A stretch of DNA of 64,000 nucleotides from Dolichospermum sp. DET69. Lineage in GTDB: Bacteria; Cyanobacteriota; Cyanobacteriia; Cyanobacteriales; Nostocaceae. Within the stretch, counting starts at the first letter, position 1, and each line of letters begins with the position of its first letter. The translations under genes were made by a program, and so were the position numbers. The notes under the pieces were generated by a model, which ran no database searches, was not told where the DNA came from, and saw only the letters and a list, made by a program, of their open reading frames with translations. Of this stretch, positions 1 through 8,518 are shown piece by piece. The DNA is taken from the NCBI GenBank assembly GCA_017355425.1, contig CP070233.1, positions 4,683,501-4,747,500 of the forward strand. The letters are read 5' to 3'.

Positions 1-799
1 CATAAATAGAGCTTGCAAGACTACTCATCAGGCTTTCAGGTGAAGTAAAAATTATTTTTTGAGTTCCTGCCCAAATGCGATTTCGTATCCCTTGTCTCCT
101 GGCTTTTCCTGCTGGAGAATCATCTTTATAATATGCTGTTGGATGATTAACAAATTGTTTTAATGCCCGTTCTTGATCTATTGCTAGTGCTGTTGTTGGC
201 ACAACTACCACACTAACACCACCATCTTGAGAACTTAATAAAGCTGGTAACTGAGCGCAAAGACTTTTCCCTGATCCTGTGGGTAAATTAATGATTAAAG
301 TTGAGTTTTTTGGCGCAGTTAAAACTGCACGAATAGCTTCTCTTTGTCCAATGCTGAGATATTTATCTAACCGCATTGTTTGCAAAAATGGATCACCGTT
401 AGCTGATTCATGATGACGGCGAATTTCTTCTTTAAATAACGGTGTATCTGGAGGATATTGATTTGTACAATCAAGCCATTTGGGTTGCCAAGGACGAGGA
501 CTAATCAGAAAGTAGTCTTGATCTTCACTCAGTATTTTTATACCACATCGTTCCCAAATATCTCGATTAGGAAAAGTATTGTTTCGAGGGATTTGCAGGA
601 AAATTTGCGAATTTCCATCCTGCTTTTCATCTTCAAACCGCAAGATATGACGAATTAAACTGGCAATATCTCCTAAGCCAGATTTATTCCGCAAGGCATT
701 AAATAAACGTTGGTAACACCCTTCTTTAAAATCGCTGATATCTTCAGGAATGTTGCCAGTTTTAAGAATTTCCCTCAGTTTAATAAATGAGTCTGTCAT
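1..799 (-). CDS. dpdF: DpdF-like RecQ-type DNA helicase (C-terminus beyond window)
   Basis: Only the first ~266 codons are present; the gene runs off the left edge. The translation starts MTDSFIKLREIL and carries a Walker A motif LPTGSGKS at about residues 172-179, then a Q-motif-type GQREAIRAVL just before it and an FTSPESL stretch typical of RecQ-like DEAD helicases. The ATG overlaps the stop of the upstream dpdE gene by four bases (ATGA), which implies translational coupling. An AGGAGGG ribosome binding site lies just upstream. DpdF is a RecQ-like protein of the Dpd system, which inserts 7-deazaguanine derivatives into DNA and restricts unmodified DNA. The assignment rests on the pairing with a DpdE-like ATPase; a generic helicase is the alternative. 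Confidence 0.65.
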   Translation of the reverse strand, partial: MTDSFIKLREILKTGNIPEDISDFKEGCYQRLFNALRNKSGLGDIASLIRHILRFEDEKQDGNSQIFLQIPRNNTFPNRDIWERCGIKILSEDQDYFLISPRPWQPKWLDCTNQYPPDTPLFKEEIRRHHESANGDPFLQTMRLDKYLSIGQREAIRAVLTAPKNSTLIINLPTGSGKSLCAQLPALLSSQDGGVSVVVVPTTALAIDQERALKQFVNHPTAYYKDDSPAGKARRQGIRNRIWAGTQKIIFTSPESLMSSLASSIY

Positions 800-3700
800 T
801 CGTCACCCTCCTGAGTTAGTTGTAAGTTTCGTCCAGAAATGATCATAAAACCCACAGAATCTAAGCGAATATGTGGATGTTGAATCCCCGCAATTATTTC
901 TTGATTTAATTCTGTTTCTGCTAAGAGTTCTTGCTGCAATACTGAATCATTAATCTGCTCTTCTTGATTAATTCTATTTATTCTTAAATGGAGTTGTTCT
1001 AACCTTTTACTAAGCTTTTGTTCAGCCCGTTTAGCAAATTTTTCACACAATTTCTGAAAATCTGGACGTTGATATATGATGTTTAAAGCCGAGTTACTAG
1101 CATTATGACAAAAACCTGCCCACTTGCTAGATTCAACAAAATTATCAAGAATAGATAGCCTATTTTTAGCTAAGTTGTAATCTCGGTATGGACTACCTTT
1201 AGCTTTATATGGAGTTTGTAATATTTTCAGTAGTTCTAAGTCATCAACAATGCTCATAGGTTCAGATCGAGCATCAATAAATATGGTTTGTAATCTGGGT
1301 GGAAATAGCCCATCTGCTAGTCTTTTCAGGGTTCTTAATTTAGCCGGGTTTGTAGTACATTTGGCTAAGTTTGTTTCGATAATATAGTTAAATCGAAAAC
1401 CAAACCATTCCATCCTTTCACTAGTGTTCCAAGATGGGGCAACTCTCCACATAGCAAAACATTGTCCTCGATCATCCCAATGAATATAAGATGATAGGGA
1501 GTCTATAAATCTTTCACCGATTCGATAAAGATTAACTCCAGTATTTTTATTAGCAATTCTCCGGTTAAAAGTGCCAATGTTATTTGTACAAGTTGCAAAG
1601 TGAGTTTTGATTTCGTCTACTGAAATTAAGGTATGTTGACTAGGGTAATAGCTAATTACTCCTTCTTTATTTGTATCTAGACTCCGCCGAAAGTTTATGG
1701 TTTGACAAATCCAAGTTTCAGTTGCTTGCTGCATTTGCTGATGACAAGCATCATCATTATCTAATGCTTGAAAATATTCTGTTGCCTGATCATCAAGAGC
1801 ATCAATTTCATCAAGGGCATATTGTTCATTGATCTTCAATATTTCGGCTTTGATTTGTTCCTTAAGTGGTTCAATTATTTCTAATATTCCCACAGCACTT
1901 AATTGAAACAAAACTGTTTCTAATTCTGGCAGTTTTTCATCTATGTAAAATTGTAGACTAGCAATTGATTGTTGAAAGATAGTAAAACCATTTTTCAACA
2001 GTTGAAACCAAGCATTATGGGGACTCTCTTCTGAATAAAGACCAAGGAATACACAAGATTGGAAATTGATTTTACTGCCAATGCGATCAAGTCTACCAAT
2101 TCTTTGCTCTAAACGGTTAGGGGAAAAGGGTATATCGAAGTGAATTAACCAGTCTGCAAATTGGAGATTATGTCCTTCTTCCCCAGAGCGATCGCATACA
2201 AGAATAAAGCAATTTGGGTTATTCTGAAAATTAATTAAATTCTTCGCAATCTGTTCTCTTGATGCTCCAATATGACAGCTAACTACTGCGGTTTCTCCAA
2301 AACTCTGAATTAAATAGCGGACAATTTCTGTACAGGTTTGGACAAAACTTGTAAAGACAACAAATTTAGGTAGTGTATCCCCAGAAATTGGTCTACGAAT
2401 TCTCTGTTGTATTTTTATGAGTAAATCCTGCTGATTCCGACGCACTGATGGTGGTAGTTTGAAGTAAATACCTAGCTGATTTAACAATACTGTCTGCAAA
2501 TGTTCAATTCGTTCTCCTGCTTCTGGAGGTTGCTGAATTGTTTTGAGCAAGGATTGTAAAATCTCTTCTTCACCTGAAAATTTTGGTGTTTGCGTTAAGA
2601 TATTAATATCTTTTTTTGTAAACTCTTGAATGAGTTTTTCTAACTGTTTATTATTACCTAGACGGGCGTTAATTACTTGCTCTAAAATGCCTAACCAAGT
2701 TCCAGAACCTAGGAAAAACAACAGATAAATCCGTTGATATTCCTGTTCATGAGGGGCAACAGAACGCCATTCATCAAGGAGTTGGTGAATATCTAGCGAT
2801 CGCTCGTCTAAATCATATTCTTCTTGAGGTTTAATATTTCTGTCAAAAACAACATCTTCTACTGAAGCCCGACGATTACGCAGCATTCGCCGATGGAGAC
2901 GATAGGTTTCACTAATGTGGGTGCGAATAGACCGAATAATTGGATCTGTTTGAGGGGATTTTTTTTGTAAACAACTTTCCAAATCATTCGCTAAATTCAA
3001 TAAATAATTATCTTCTGCAAATAGGTTACGTAATAGCTTGAGATTAGATTTGATCACAAAAGGATTTGCGTCTTCTTTAAAGCCAAGAAGAACTCGACCA
3101 ATTTGTTGACGATTTTCAACTCTGGTGCGAAACCCAGATACATCATTGAGATGATATGTTGTAGGATCAAGTAGATGTAACATTGCCAAAAAATCCCTCT
3201 CATTGTTGAGTACGGGAGTTGCAGACAATAAAAGTAGGCGATCGCTTTTATGGGCGATATCTTTACAAAGTTCAAACTTTTGACGTTCTCCAGGTTCTTG
3301 AGAATTTGCTAAACCTGCAATATGGTGAGCTTCATCTATAATCACCAAACCAATTTCTACTTTGGGATTAATTTTTTGAATTTCATCAATAGTAATTATT
3401 ACTACTTGTTTAGGAAAATGGGAAAGATAAAATTTTTGTTCTAATTCTTGTTGCCATTGTCCTACTAAATATTCGGGAACTATAATTACTGCCCGACCTT
3501 TTGGTTCGTCTAACAGGTATTGGCGCAAAATCACACCAGCTTCAACGGTTTTTCCTAGTCCCACCTCATCTGCTAATAAATAGCGTTGTATGGGGTCTTC
3601 CAGAACCCGACGGACAACTTCAACTTGATGAGGATAAAGCTGAATATTAGCAGATATCAATCCTGTCATCCCCCGACAGACAGCACGTTGCGAAATTAAG

Positions 3701-4110
3701 GATTGGACAAAAGTAAGTCGTCTATCATGAAAATAGGGTGTTTCTTGACCTTTCATAGCCAAAGTTTCCATTGGGTTGGCTTGGGGACGATTACAGCGCA
3801 CATAAATCTCTACCTCACTGACAAAAATTACTTCTTTATCAGGTAGATGAACTTGGTATTTTTGAATCTCTTCATCCCATTCGGAAACTCTGCCGATAAT
3901 CCATATAGCTTGGGTTTCTAGCCAAATATAGCATCGAGTTTGACGCTGTAGCTTGGTTTTAGTTAATGTATCTAATAGAAAAGTTTCAGGTATGCGTTGA
4001 CTAACAGAGTAAAAATACTCAACTGTTGCCTGGGTATCAGATATGTCAACGACTTTTCCCACCCCTAAATTATTTCTCTGAGAATAAACCAATGAACCAA
4101 GCTGTATCAT
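796..4110 (-). CDS. dpdE: DpdE-like SNF2-family helicase/ATPase
   Basis: This 1104-residue protein has an N-terminal ~150-residue region of small beta-rich, KOW/Tudor-like character, then an SNF2/superfamily 2 core: Walker A DEVGLGKT at 181-188, a DEAH box at 259-262, LLLSATPVLNNE (motif III) and a C-terminal helicase lobe ending in EQRIGRLDRIGS (motif VI). The remaining ~400 residues are not recognisable to me. The arrangement, length and the coupled RecQ-like gene downstream fit DpdE and DpdF of the 7-deazapurine DNA modification-restriction cluster, in which these proteins are thought to act on unmodified DNA. The other dpd genes (dpdA-D, G-K) and queuosine-precursor genes would lie to the left, outside this window. 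A HepA/RapA-type ATPase of another defence island is the alternative. Confidence 0.65.
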   Translation of the reverse strand: MIQLGSLVYSQRNNLGVGKVVDISDTQATVEYFYSVSQRIPETFLLDTLTKTKLQRQTRCYIWLETQAIWIIGRVSEWDEEIQKYQVHLPDKEVIFVSEVEIYVRCNRPQANPMETLAMKGQETPYFHDRRLTFVQSLISQRAVCRGMTGLISANIQLYPHQVEVVRRVLEDPIQRYLLADEVGLGKTVEAGVILRQYLLDEPKGRAVIIVPEYLVGQWQQELEQKFYLSHFPKQVVIITIDEIQKINPKVEIGLVIIDEAHHIAGLANSQEPGERQKFELCKDIAHKSDRLLLLSATPVLNNERDFLAMLHLLDPTTYHLNDVSGFRTRVENRQQIGRVLLGFKEDANPFVIKSNLKLLRNLFAEDNYLLNLANDLESCLQKKSPQTDPIIRSIRTHISETYRLHRRMLRNRRASVEDVVFDRNIKPQEEYDLDERSLDIHQLLDEWRSVAPHEQEYQRIYLLFFLGSGTWLGILEQVINARLGNNKQLEKLIQEFTKKDINILTQTPKFSGEEEILQSLLKTIQQPPEAGERIEHLQTVLLNQLGIYFKLPPSVRRNQQDLLIKIQQRIRRPISGDTLPKFVVFTSFVQTCTEIVRYLIQSFGETAVVSCHIGASREQIAKNLINFQNNPNCFILVCDRSGEEGHNLQFADWLIHFDIPFSPNRLEQRIGRLDRIGSKINFQSCVFLGLYSEESPHNAWFQLLKNGFTIFQQSIASLQFYIDEKLPELETVLFQLSAVGILEIIEPLKEQIKAEILKINEQYALDEIDALDDQATEYFQALDNDDACHQQMQQATETWICQTINFRRSLDTNKEGVISYYPSQHTLISVDEIKTHFATCTNNIGTFNRRIANKNTGVNLYRIGERFIDSLSSYIHWDDRGQCFAMWRVAPSWNTSERMEWFGFRFNYIIETNLAKCTTNPAKLRTLKRLADGLFPPRLQTIFIDARSEPMSIVDDLELLKILQTPYKAKGSPYRDYNLAKNRLSILDNFVESSKWAGFCHNASNSALNIIYQRPDFQKLCEKFAKRAEQKLSKRLEQLHLRINRINQEEQINDSVLQQELLAETELNQEIIAGIQHPHIRLDSVGFMIISGRNLQLTQEGDE

Positions 4111-4209
4111 ATTTATAGTCGAATATTTACTTCAACCCTTATTTTTGTGTAGTATGGCAGTAACATAGGTGAGCAAAATCACACATTTTTTGTGATCCTT
4201 GGAACAGAA

Positions 4210-4242
4210 AGATCCCCGACTTCTTCAAGAAGTCGGGGATCT
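4210..4242. repeat. 33-bp palindromic hairpin
   Basis: Two 16-base arms (AGATCCCCGACTTCTT and its complement) flank a single central base, giving an almost perfect palindrome between dpdE and the thioesterase gene. The same arm sequence recurs around 50053-50117 with a longer loop. It is likely a dispersed repeat of Nostocales genomes that could also act as a terminator stem, although no T-tract follows. Confidence 0.7.
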
Positions 4243-4314
4243 GCACCTCCCAGTATTTATAGATATCAATTAAAATTATCTTTTATAGCATGATTTTAAT
4301 TGAGGAAATTCAAC

Positions 4315-4764
4315 ATGGCTTTTCCATATTACTACACTGTACGATTTCAAGATACTGATGCGGCTGGAGTCGTTTATTTCGCTAATATTTTAAGAATTTG
4401 TCATGAAGCTTATGAGGTTTCATTAGCAGCTTCTAGTATTAATCTTAAATCATTTTTTACTAATCAATCTGTAGTTTTTCCTATTGTCCATACAAGTGCT
4501 GATTTTTTGCGTCCCCTGTATTGTGGTGACAATTTAATGATTAGTTTATTAGCCGAAAAAATAGGTTTAGATAAATTTGAAATTACCTATGAAATTCTAG
4601 TAAATGAGGTAATAGTTGCCAAGGCAGTTACTAGGCACGTTTGTATTGATGTGAGTAGTCGAATTAAGCAGGAATTACCAAATTACATGAATGATTGGTT
4701 AGAAACGAACCACAGAGACGCAGAGGGCGCCCAGAGAAGAAAATCAAGGGAAGAGGTGATGTAA
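4315..4764 (+). CDS. 1,4-dihydroxy-2-naphthoyl-CoA thioesterase (hotdog fold)
   Basis: The product hydrolyses DHNA-CoA to 1,4-dihydroxy-2-naphthoate in phylloquinone synthesis. The 4HBT hotdog signature [17 protein letters not shown] near the N-terminus contains the catalytic Asp of the family. I start at ATG 4315, preceded by GAGG at 4302-4305; an upstream in-frame TTG at 4300 has no ribosome binding site. The gene faces menE and ends one base before that gene's stop, and it sits among menE, menC, menA and menF, which supports the pathway assignment. The last ~20 codons are odd: they are made of a dispersed repeat (bases 4709-4757, of the CACAGAGACGCAGAG type) that also occurs in noncoding DNA at about 41130 and 60276, so the C-terminal tail is probably recent. 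Confidence 0.8.
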   Translation: MAFPYYYTVRFQDTDAAGVVYFANILRICHEAYEVSLAASSINLKSFFTNQSVVFPIVHTSADFLRPLYCGDNLMISLLAEKIGLDKFEITYEILVNEVIVAKAVTRHVCIDVSSRIKQELPNYMNDWLETNHRDAEGAQRRKSREEVM

Positions 4765-6090
4765 TTAGTAAGTTTTCAGAAAGTCTTGGGCGATTTTTTG
4801 GAGTTGTTGACGGTTGATTTTACCTTGGGTGTTACGGGGTAATTCTGGTAGGGAAATCCAATGTTTAGGAATTTTGAATTTACTAAGTTGATTTTTTAGT
4901 TGTGTTTGAATTTCCATGTGAGAGATATTTTGATTATTAGGAATATAAATAGCTGTTAATGCTTGTCCCCAATGTTTATCAACTATACCAATTACACAAA
5001 CATCAATCACCATGTTAGTTTTTCTAATCGCTGATTCAATTTCTATTGGGTAAACATTTTCCCCACCTGTAATAATTTTGTCACTATTCCGGCCAATAAT
5101 ATGTAAATAGCCTTGATTGTCTAAAAAACCAATATCATCAACTGCAAAATTATCTCTATTTTCCCACATTTCGGGATAATAACCTAATGCTAAAGATTTA
5201 CTTTGAATATTTATATTTCCTGGTTGATTATCAATGATAATTTTAGCATGGGGAAGAATTTTCCCACTATTGAATTTACCTTGTAAAAATTCATCAGGTT
5301 TGAGAGTTGCAATTTGAGAAGCGGTTTCTGTCATTCCATAGGTAGGTGCTAATCTAATCTGATGAAATCTGGCTTTTTCTAATAATTCATCCCAAGCCGG
5401 CGCACCTCCTAAAAGTACGGTAGAAAATTTTGATAGCCATTCGGTTAATTCGGGATTTTGGAGGAGTTTTTGTAATTGCGTAGGCACTAAAGATATAAAA
5501 AATCCTGCTGGATTAATATTTGATATTTGAGCAGATTCTAATGTTTTAGATGAGGTAATTACTAATTTACCTCCTGTTGTGAATGAACGCATAAATTGCA
5601 TTAATCCACTTACATGATATAGTGGTAATATACAAAATGAATTAACTGTATTTATTGGAAAATATTCTGTAAATCCTTGGACAGATGCGGTTAATGTTTG
5701 CCATGTATGAATCGCAAATTTAATCTTTCCTGATGAACCACCAGTAGGAATCATGATAGTATTGGGAATTGGGAATTGAGAATTGGGAATTGGTGATTTT
5801 GAAAAGTTATGATCTATTCCTAAAACTATATCTGGTTGGACTAAATTAAAGACTTGTTCCCATTCGTCGTGACTCCAATCTGGGTTACATAAGAAAACTG
5901 GACAGTTAGCCGCACAAGCAGCAATAAAACTGGCTAAAAATCTCACTGGTGATCTTTCCGCAATGATGATTTTTGGGTTTGATAACTGGGTTAATTTTAC
6001 ATATAATTCTGTTGCTATTTGCGGTAATTCTTGGCTATGATCACAAATTAGCCAATCATGGTTTTGGACATTTTCTAAAAGGTTTTCCAT
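4765..6090 (-). CDS. menE: o-Succinylbenzoate-CoA ligase
   Basis: A 441-residue ANL-superfamily adenylating enzyme that activates o-succinylbenzoate with ATP and CoA in phylloquinone (vitamin K1) synthesis. The A3 phosphate-binding loop IPTGGSSGK lies near residues 115-123, YGMTETA (A5) follows, and the hinge/C-terminal motif IGRNSDKIITGGENVYP and the catalytic lysine region TQGKINRQQL are intact. It is shorter than many acyl-CoA ligases, as usual for cyanobacterial MenE. It overlaps the 3' end of menC by 16 bases, so the two are co-transcribed. Residues ~99-110 (IPNSQFPIPN) are encoded by a GGGAATTGGGAATTG-type simple repeat directly before the P-loop, a probable in-frame insertion. Confidence 0.9.
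   Translation of the reverse strand: MENLLENVQNHDWLICDHSQELPQIATELYVKLTQLSNPKIIIAERSPVRFLASFIAACAANCPVFLCNPDWSHDEWEQVFNLVQPDIVLGIDHNFSKSPIPNSQFPIPNTIMIPTGGSSGKIKFAIHTWQTLTASVQGFTEYFPINTVNSFCILPLYHVSGLMQFMRSFTTGGKLVITSSKTLESAQISNINPAGFFISLVPTQLQKLLQNPELTEWLSKFSTVLLGGAPAWDELLEKARFHQIRLAPTYGMTETASQIATLKPDEFLQGKFNSGKILPHAKIIIDNQPGNINIQSKSLALGYYPEMWENRDNFAVDDIGFLDNQGYLHIIGRNSDKIITGGENVYPIEIESAIRKTNMVIDVCVIGIVDKHWGQALTAIYIPNNQNISHMEIQTQLKNQLSKFKIPKHWISLPELPRNTQGKINRQQLQKIAQDFLKTY
5761..5796. repeat. GGGAATTGGGAATTGAGAATTGG-like simple repeat inside menE
   Basis: Degenerate ~7-bp repeats (GGGAATT/GAGAATT) in frame within menE, encoding an IPNSQFPIPN stretch directly before the ATP-binding loop. Such GGGAATTGGGAATT runs are typical intergenic material in Nostocales, so this is probably an insertion that happened to keep the frame. 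Confidence 0.6.
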
Positions 6091-7055
6091 AGACTTTCTA
6101 ACCAGTTTGCTTCTTGTTGTTTAAAAAAGTGATTAATTCCAAAACCAACAGCGCGATTATTTGCAGATAATTCTACTGCTAATTGTAATGCGGCTTGTCT
6201 ACCAATTTCGGTTGCAAATACAGATGAGAATACAACATCAATTTGATGTTTTTTGCAAAACTGTCTTAACCGAAATGGTGAACCGACTATTCCCGGTTTA
6301 ATCACAAAAATTCCCCGCCAACCTTGCTGAAAACAGGATTCTAATTGTTGAAGATTGGCGATAGATTCATCTAGTGCTATGGGGGTAGAATAGGAATTAC
6401 TTAATTCCTGCATTTCTATAAATTTATTTAGAGGTAAAGGTTGTTCGATAAATTCAATTTTGGGGAAGAATTGATCACATTTATTTAACCATAATTCAGC
6501 TTGTTGATAAGTAAGTCCACCATTAGCATCTAAACGTAATTTTGCTGATGTTGGTAAACTGGATATTAGTAAATCAAATATTTCTAATTCTTGATTTATT
6601 TCATCAACACCGATTTTCCATTTAAATGTTTTATATCCTTGTTCCGATAAACTAGCCCATTGATTTAACGCTGATTTTCCTGCTGATAATAAGCCGCTGT
6701 AAGTGAGATTTGAATTGAGCGACTGGAAGTCGCGGCTACACAGACAAAACCCACCTTCGTGGGTTGGAATTAAAGCTGATTCAAAGGCAAATTGACAAGA
6801 TGGTAAGTTATTGGGAATGGCGAAAATTATCTCTTTGGTAATTGTTTGTGGAAGTTGATTGCAAAAATCTAATGCTTGTTGGATGGTTTCTGAACCAAAC
6901 CAAGAAATGGGGGAAATTTCCCCCCAGCTAATGTTATTTTTTTCATCAATCAAGCGGATAATAATGCTTTCGCGGATTTCCCAAACTCCATGATTAGTAA
7001 TAATGGGATTTGTGAATTTTTGGCTAAAGTAACGAAAAGAAAATTGATAAATCAT
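6075..7055 (-). CDS. menC: o-Succinylbenzoate synthase
   Basis: Enolase-superfamily dehydratase making o-succinylbenzoate from SHCHC in phylloquinone synthesis. The catalytic set is visible: KWK at 145-147, LRLDANGG with Asp176, EFIEQPL with Glu204, ALDES with Asp229, and VIKPG with the second base lysine near 252. The gene is 326 residues long. A stretch of about 20 residues (95-115) is encoded by a dispersed repeat with two small hairpins (6719-6767) that recurs in noncoding DNA at 9988-10038. It lies between FESA and NLTYSG, before the barrel's first catalytic strand, so activity is probably kept. It forms an operon with menE downstream; menA lies upstream after a 200-bp spacer holding another repeat. 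Confidence 0.9.
   Translation of the reverse strand: MIYQFSFRYFSQKFTNPIITNHGVWEIRESIIIRLIDEKNNISWGEISPISWFGSETIQQALDFCNQLPQTITKEIIFAIPNNLPSCQFAFESALIPTHEGGFCLCSRDFQSLNSNLTYSGLLSAGKSALNQWASLSEQGYKTFKWKIGVDEINQELEIFDLLISSLPTSAKLRLDANGGLTYQQAELWLNKCDQFFPKIEFIEQPLPLNKFIEMQELSNSYSTPIALDESIANLQQLESCFQQGWRGIFVIKPGIVGSPFRLRQFCKKHQIDVVFSSVFATEIGRQAALQLAVELSANNRAVGFGINHFFKQQEANWLESLWKTF
6719..6767. repeat. Dispersed two-hairpin repeat inside menC
   Basis: The segment holds a GCGACT..AGTCGC hairpin, a GGCTACACAGACAAAACCC linker and an AACCCACC..GTGGGTT hairpin. A diverged copy with the same linker and second hairpin is intergenic at 9988-10038. The match between a coding and a noncoding site indicates a mobile or spreading repeat that landed in menC in frame. 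Confidence 0.7.
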
Positions 7056-7065
7056 GAGATAAGAA

Positions 7066-7230
7066 TTCAGGAGTCACCGAGTCACCGAGTCAGGAGAAAA
7101 AAGAAGAAGTAAGAAGAAAATTTCTTCCCTTCTCTGTTCCTTGCTTGCTATACAGCGGTTTCCGCTTTTATGAGGTACATCTTAGCCCCCTCATCGCTTG
7201 CGGGGAGGGGGTTGGGGGTGGGGTTCTTGT
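7066..7230. repeat. Intergenic repeats (GAGTCACC and GC-rich 75-bp family)
   Basis: Two repeat types fill the menA-menC spacer. Around 7071-7093 are tandem AGTCACCGAG units, also seen near 44371-44400 and 63905-63927. Around 7153-7228 is a ~75-bp repeat (CAGCGGTTTCCGCTTTTATG, then GGGGAGGGGGTTGGGG) shared with 36385-36464 and 62058-62121. Confidence 0.7.
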
Positions 7231-7252
7231 ATATCCTGAATGCTGACAATCA

Positions 7253-8152
7253 TTAACCAATAATAAATCCTAAACCTAAAAATAAGCAACTTAAAAAATG
7301 AACATTGATAGCGATAAATTTAGAATTACTTACTTTATCTGGTAGATTGTGATTTTCTAAGACGTGACGACATAATTTCACCGCAAAAGGTAAACTGAGG
7401 AAACTGAGTAATGTCCAAATTGGGAAAATATTCAAAATCACAAATAGCAAAGTTAGGGGATAAATACTCGCAGTAAATCCCACTAAAACCTTTGCAGCAG
7501 TTTGAGTTCCTAAACGCACAATAGGAGATTTCTTTCCTGCGGCTATGTCATCGGCAACTTGGTGAAAATGGGAGCAAAATAAGACTAAACTGGTAACAAT
7601 GCCTAAAATCACTGAAGCTGCTAAATTAGTGATAGACCAGGTTTGGGTTTGGCTATAATAGGCTGCACCCATACCCAAGGGACCAAAGGCAAAAAAGCAG
7701 AGAATTTCGCCTAAACCCTGGTATCCTAGACGGAAGGGCGGACCTTGGTACATATAGCCCAAACCACAGCATAAGAGGATTATACCGATAACTGTAGGGT
7801 CTTTTTGCAAAAATGCGATCGCCATTATCCCCAACAAACCCAAACCTAAACACAGGTTTCCTATCCAAAACATTAAGGTTTTGTTACCAGTTAAATTCAC
7901 CAATGAATGATGTTTATTCTGATCAATTCCTGTTGTAGCATCAAATACATCATTACTAATATTTTCCCAAGCTAAAATTAAAATTGCCGCAGCAATAAAA
8001 ATTGAAAATATTGTTGTATTAAAAATCTTTTTCTCGCTAAATGCTACCGCCGAACCTACCCAAATCGGCATAATAGCAACACTGTACATTGGCGGTTTAA
8101 TTGCCGCCATCCATAGTTTAGCTTGAGGTGGTGAAATCTGAGTTGAAGTCAT
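7253..8152 (-). CDS. menA: 1,4-Dihydroxy-2-naphthoate phytyltransferase
   Basis: A 299-residue UbiA-family integral membrane prenyltransferase that attaches the phytyl chain to DHNA in the thylakoid membrane, giving demethylphylloquinone. The first Asp-rich motif NDVFDATTGID and the second, around QVADDIAAGKKSP, are both present, with about eight hydrophobic segments between and after them. It is transcribed away from menF and towards menC/menE, the usual phylloquinone neighbourhood in filamentous cyanobacteria. Photosystem I needs the product as its A1 acceptor. Confidence 0.9.
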   Translation of the reverse strand: MTSTQISPPQAKLWMAAIKPPMYSVAIMPIWVGSAVAFSEKKIFNTTIFSIFIAAAILILAWENISNDVFDATTGIDQNKHHSLVNLTGNKTLMFWIGNLCLGLGLLGIMAIAFLQKDPTVIGIILLCCGLGYMYQGPPFRLGYQGLGEILCFFAFGPLGMGAAYYSQTQTWSITNLAASVILGIVTSLVLFCSHFHQVADDIAAGKKSPIVRLGTQTAAKVLVGFTASIYPLTLLFVILNIFPIWTLLSFLSLPFAVKLCRHVLENHNLPDKVSNSKFIAINVHFLSCLFLGLGFIIG

Positions 8153-8518
8153 CAGTTGTGATTAGTTAAATTACCAGAACTTTAGTTATCAATTAAATTT
8201 TATAATTTTCTGTGGCACTTGACTAGCTATTTTAGATTGGAGATTTAGGATTGTTTATCAGTTTAGATCCTACCCTTGCGGGTGTAATCAATCTAAAATT
8301 GTTTAACTTTGGTAAATGACCAAAAAATGTTAATTTTGTGATTATAGGTTCACATCCTCCAATATAACCTGCCCTCTTGCAGTCAAAATAGGATTAACCC
8401 CAGAACCTAGTCAAATCTATGCTGGTTAATGGTGACTGAATTATGTTACCTATAAAAATACCACCATGATTTATTACATTTTAGGAAGATAACTTAATAA
8501 AAATTAACTTATACATCC
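8153..8518. other. Divergent menA/menF intergenic region
   Basis: This 366-bp AT-rich spacer must hold the promoters of the divergent menA and menF genes. I see no clear consensus promoter, operator or small ORF. A short weak inverted repeat (ACCCTTGCGGGT) lies around 8272-8283. Confidence 0.5.

Noticed and set aside
458-658. 66-residue ORF on the plus strand at the left edge
   Set aside because: It is opposite the dpdF reading frame, which is continuous and has a recognisable helicase motif.
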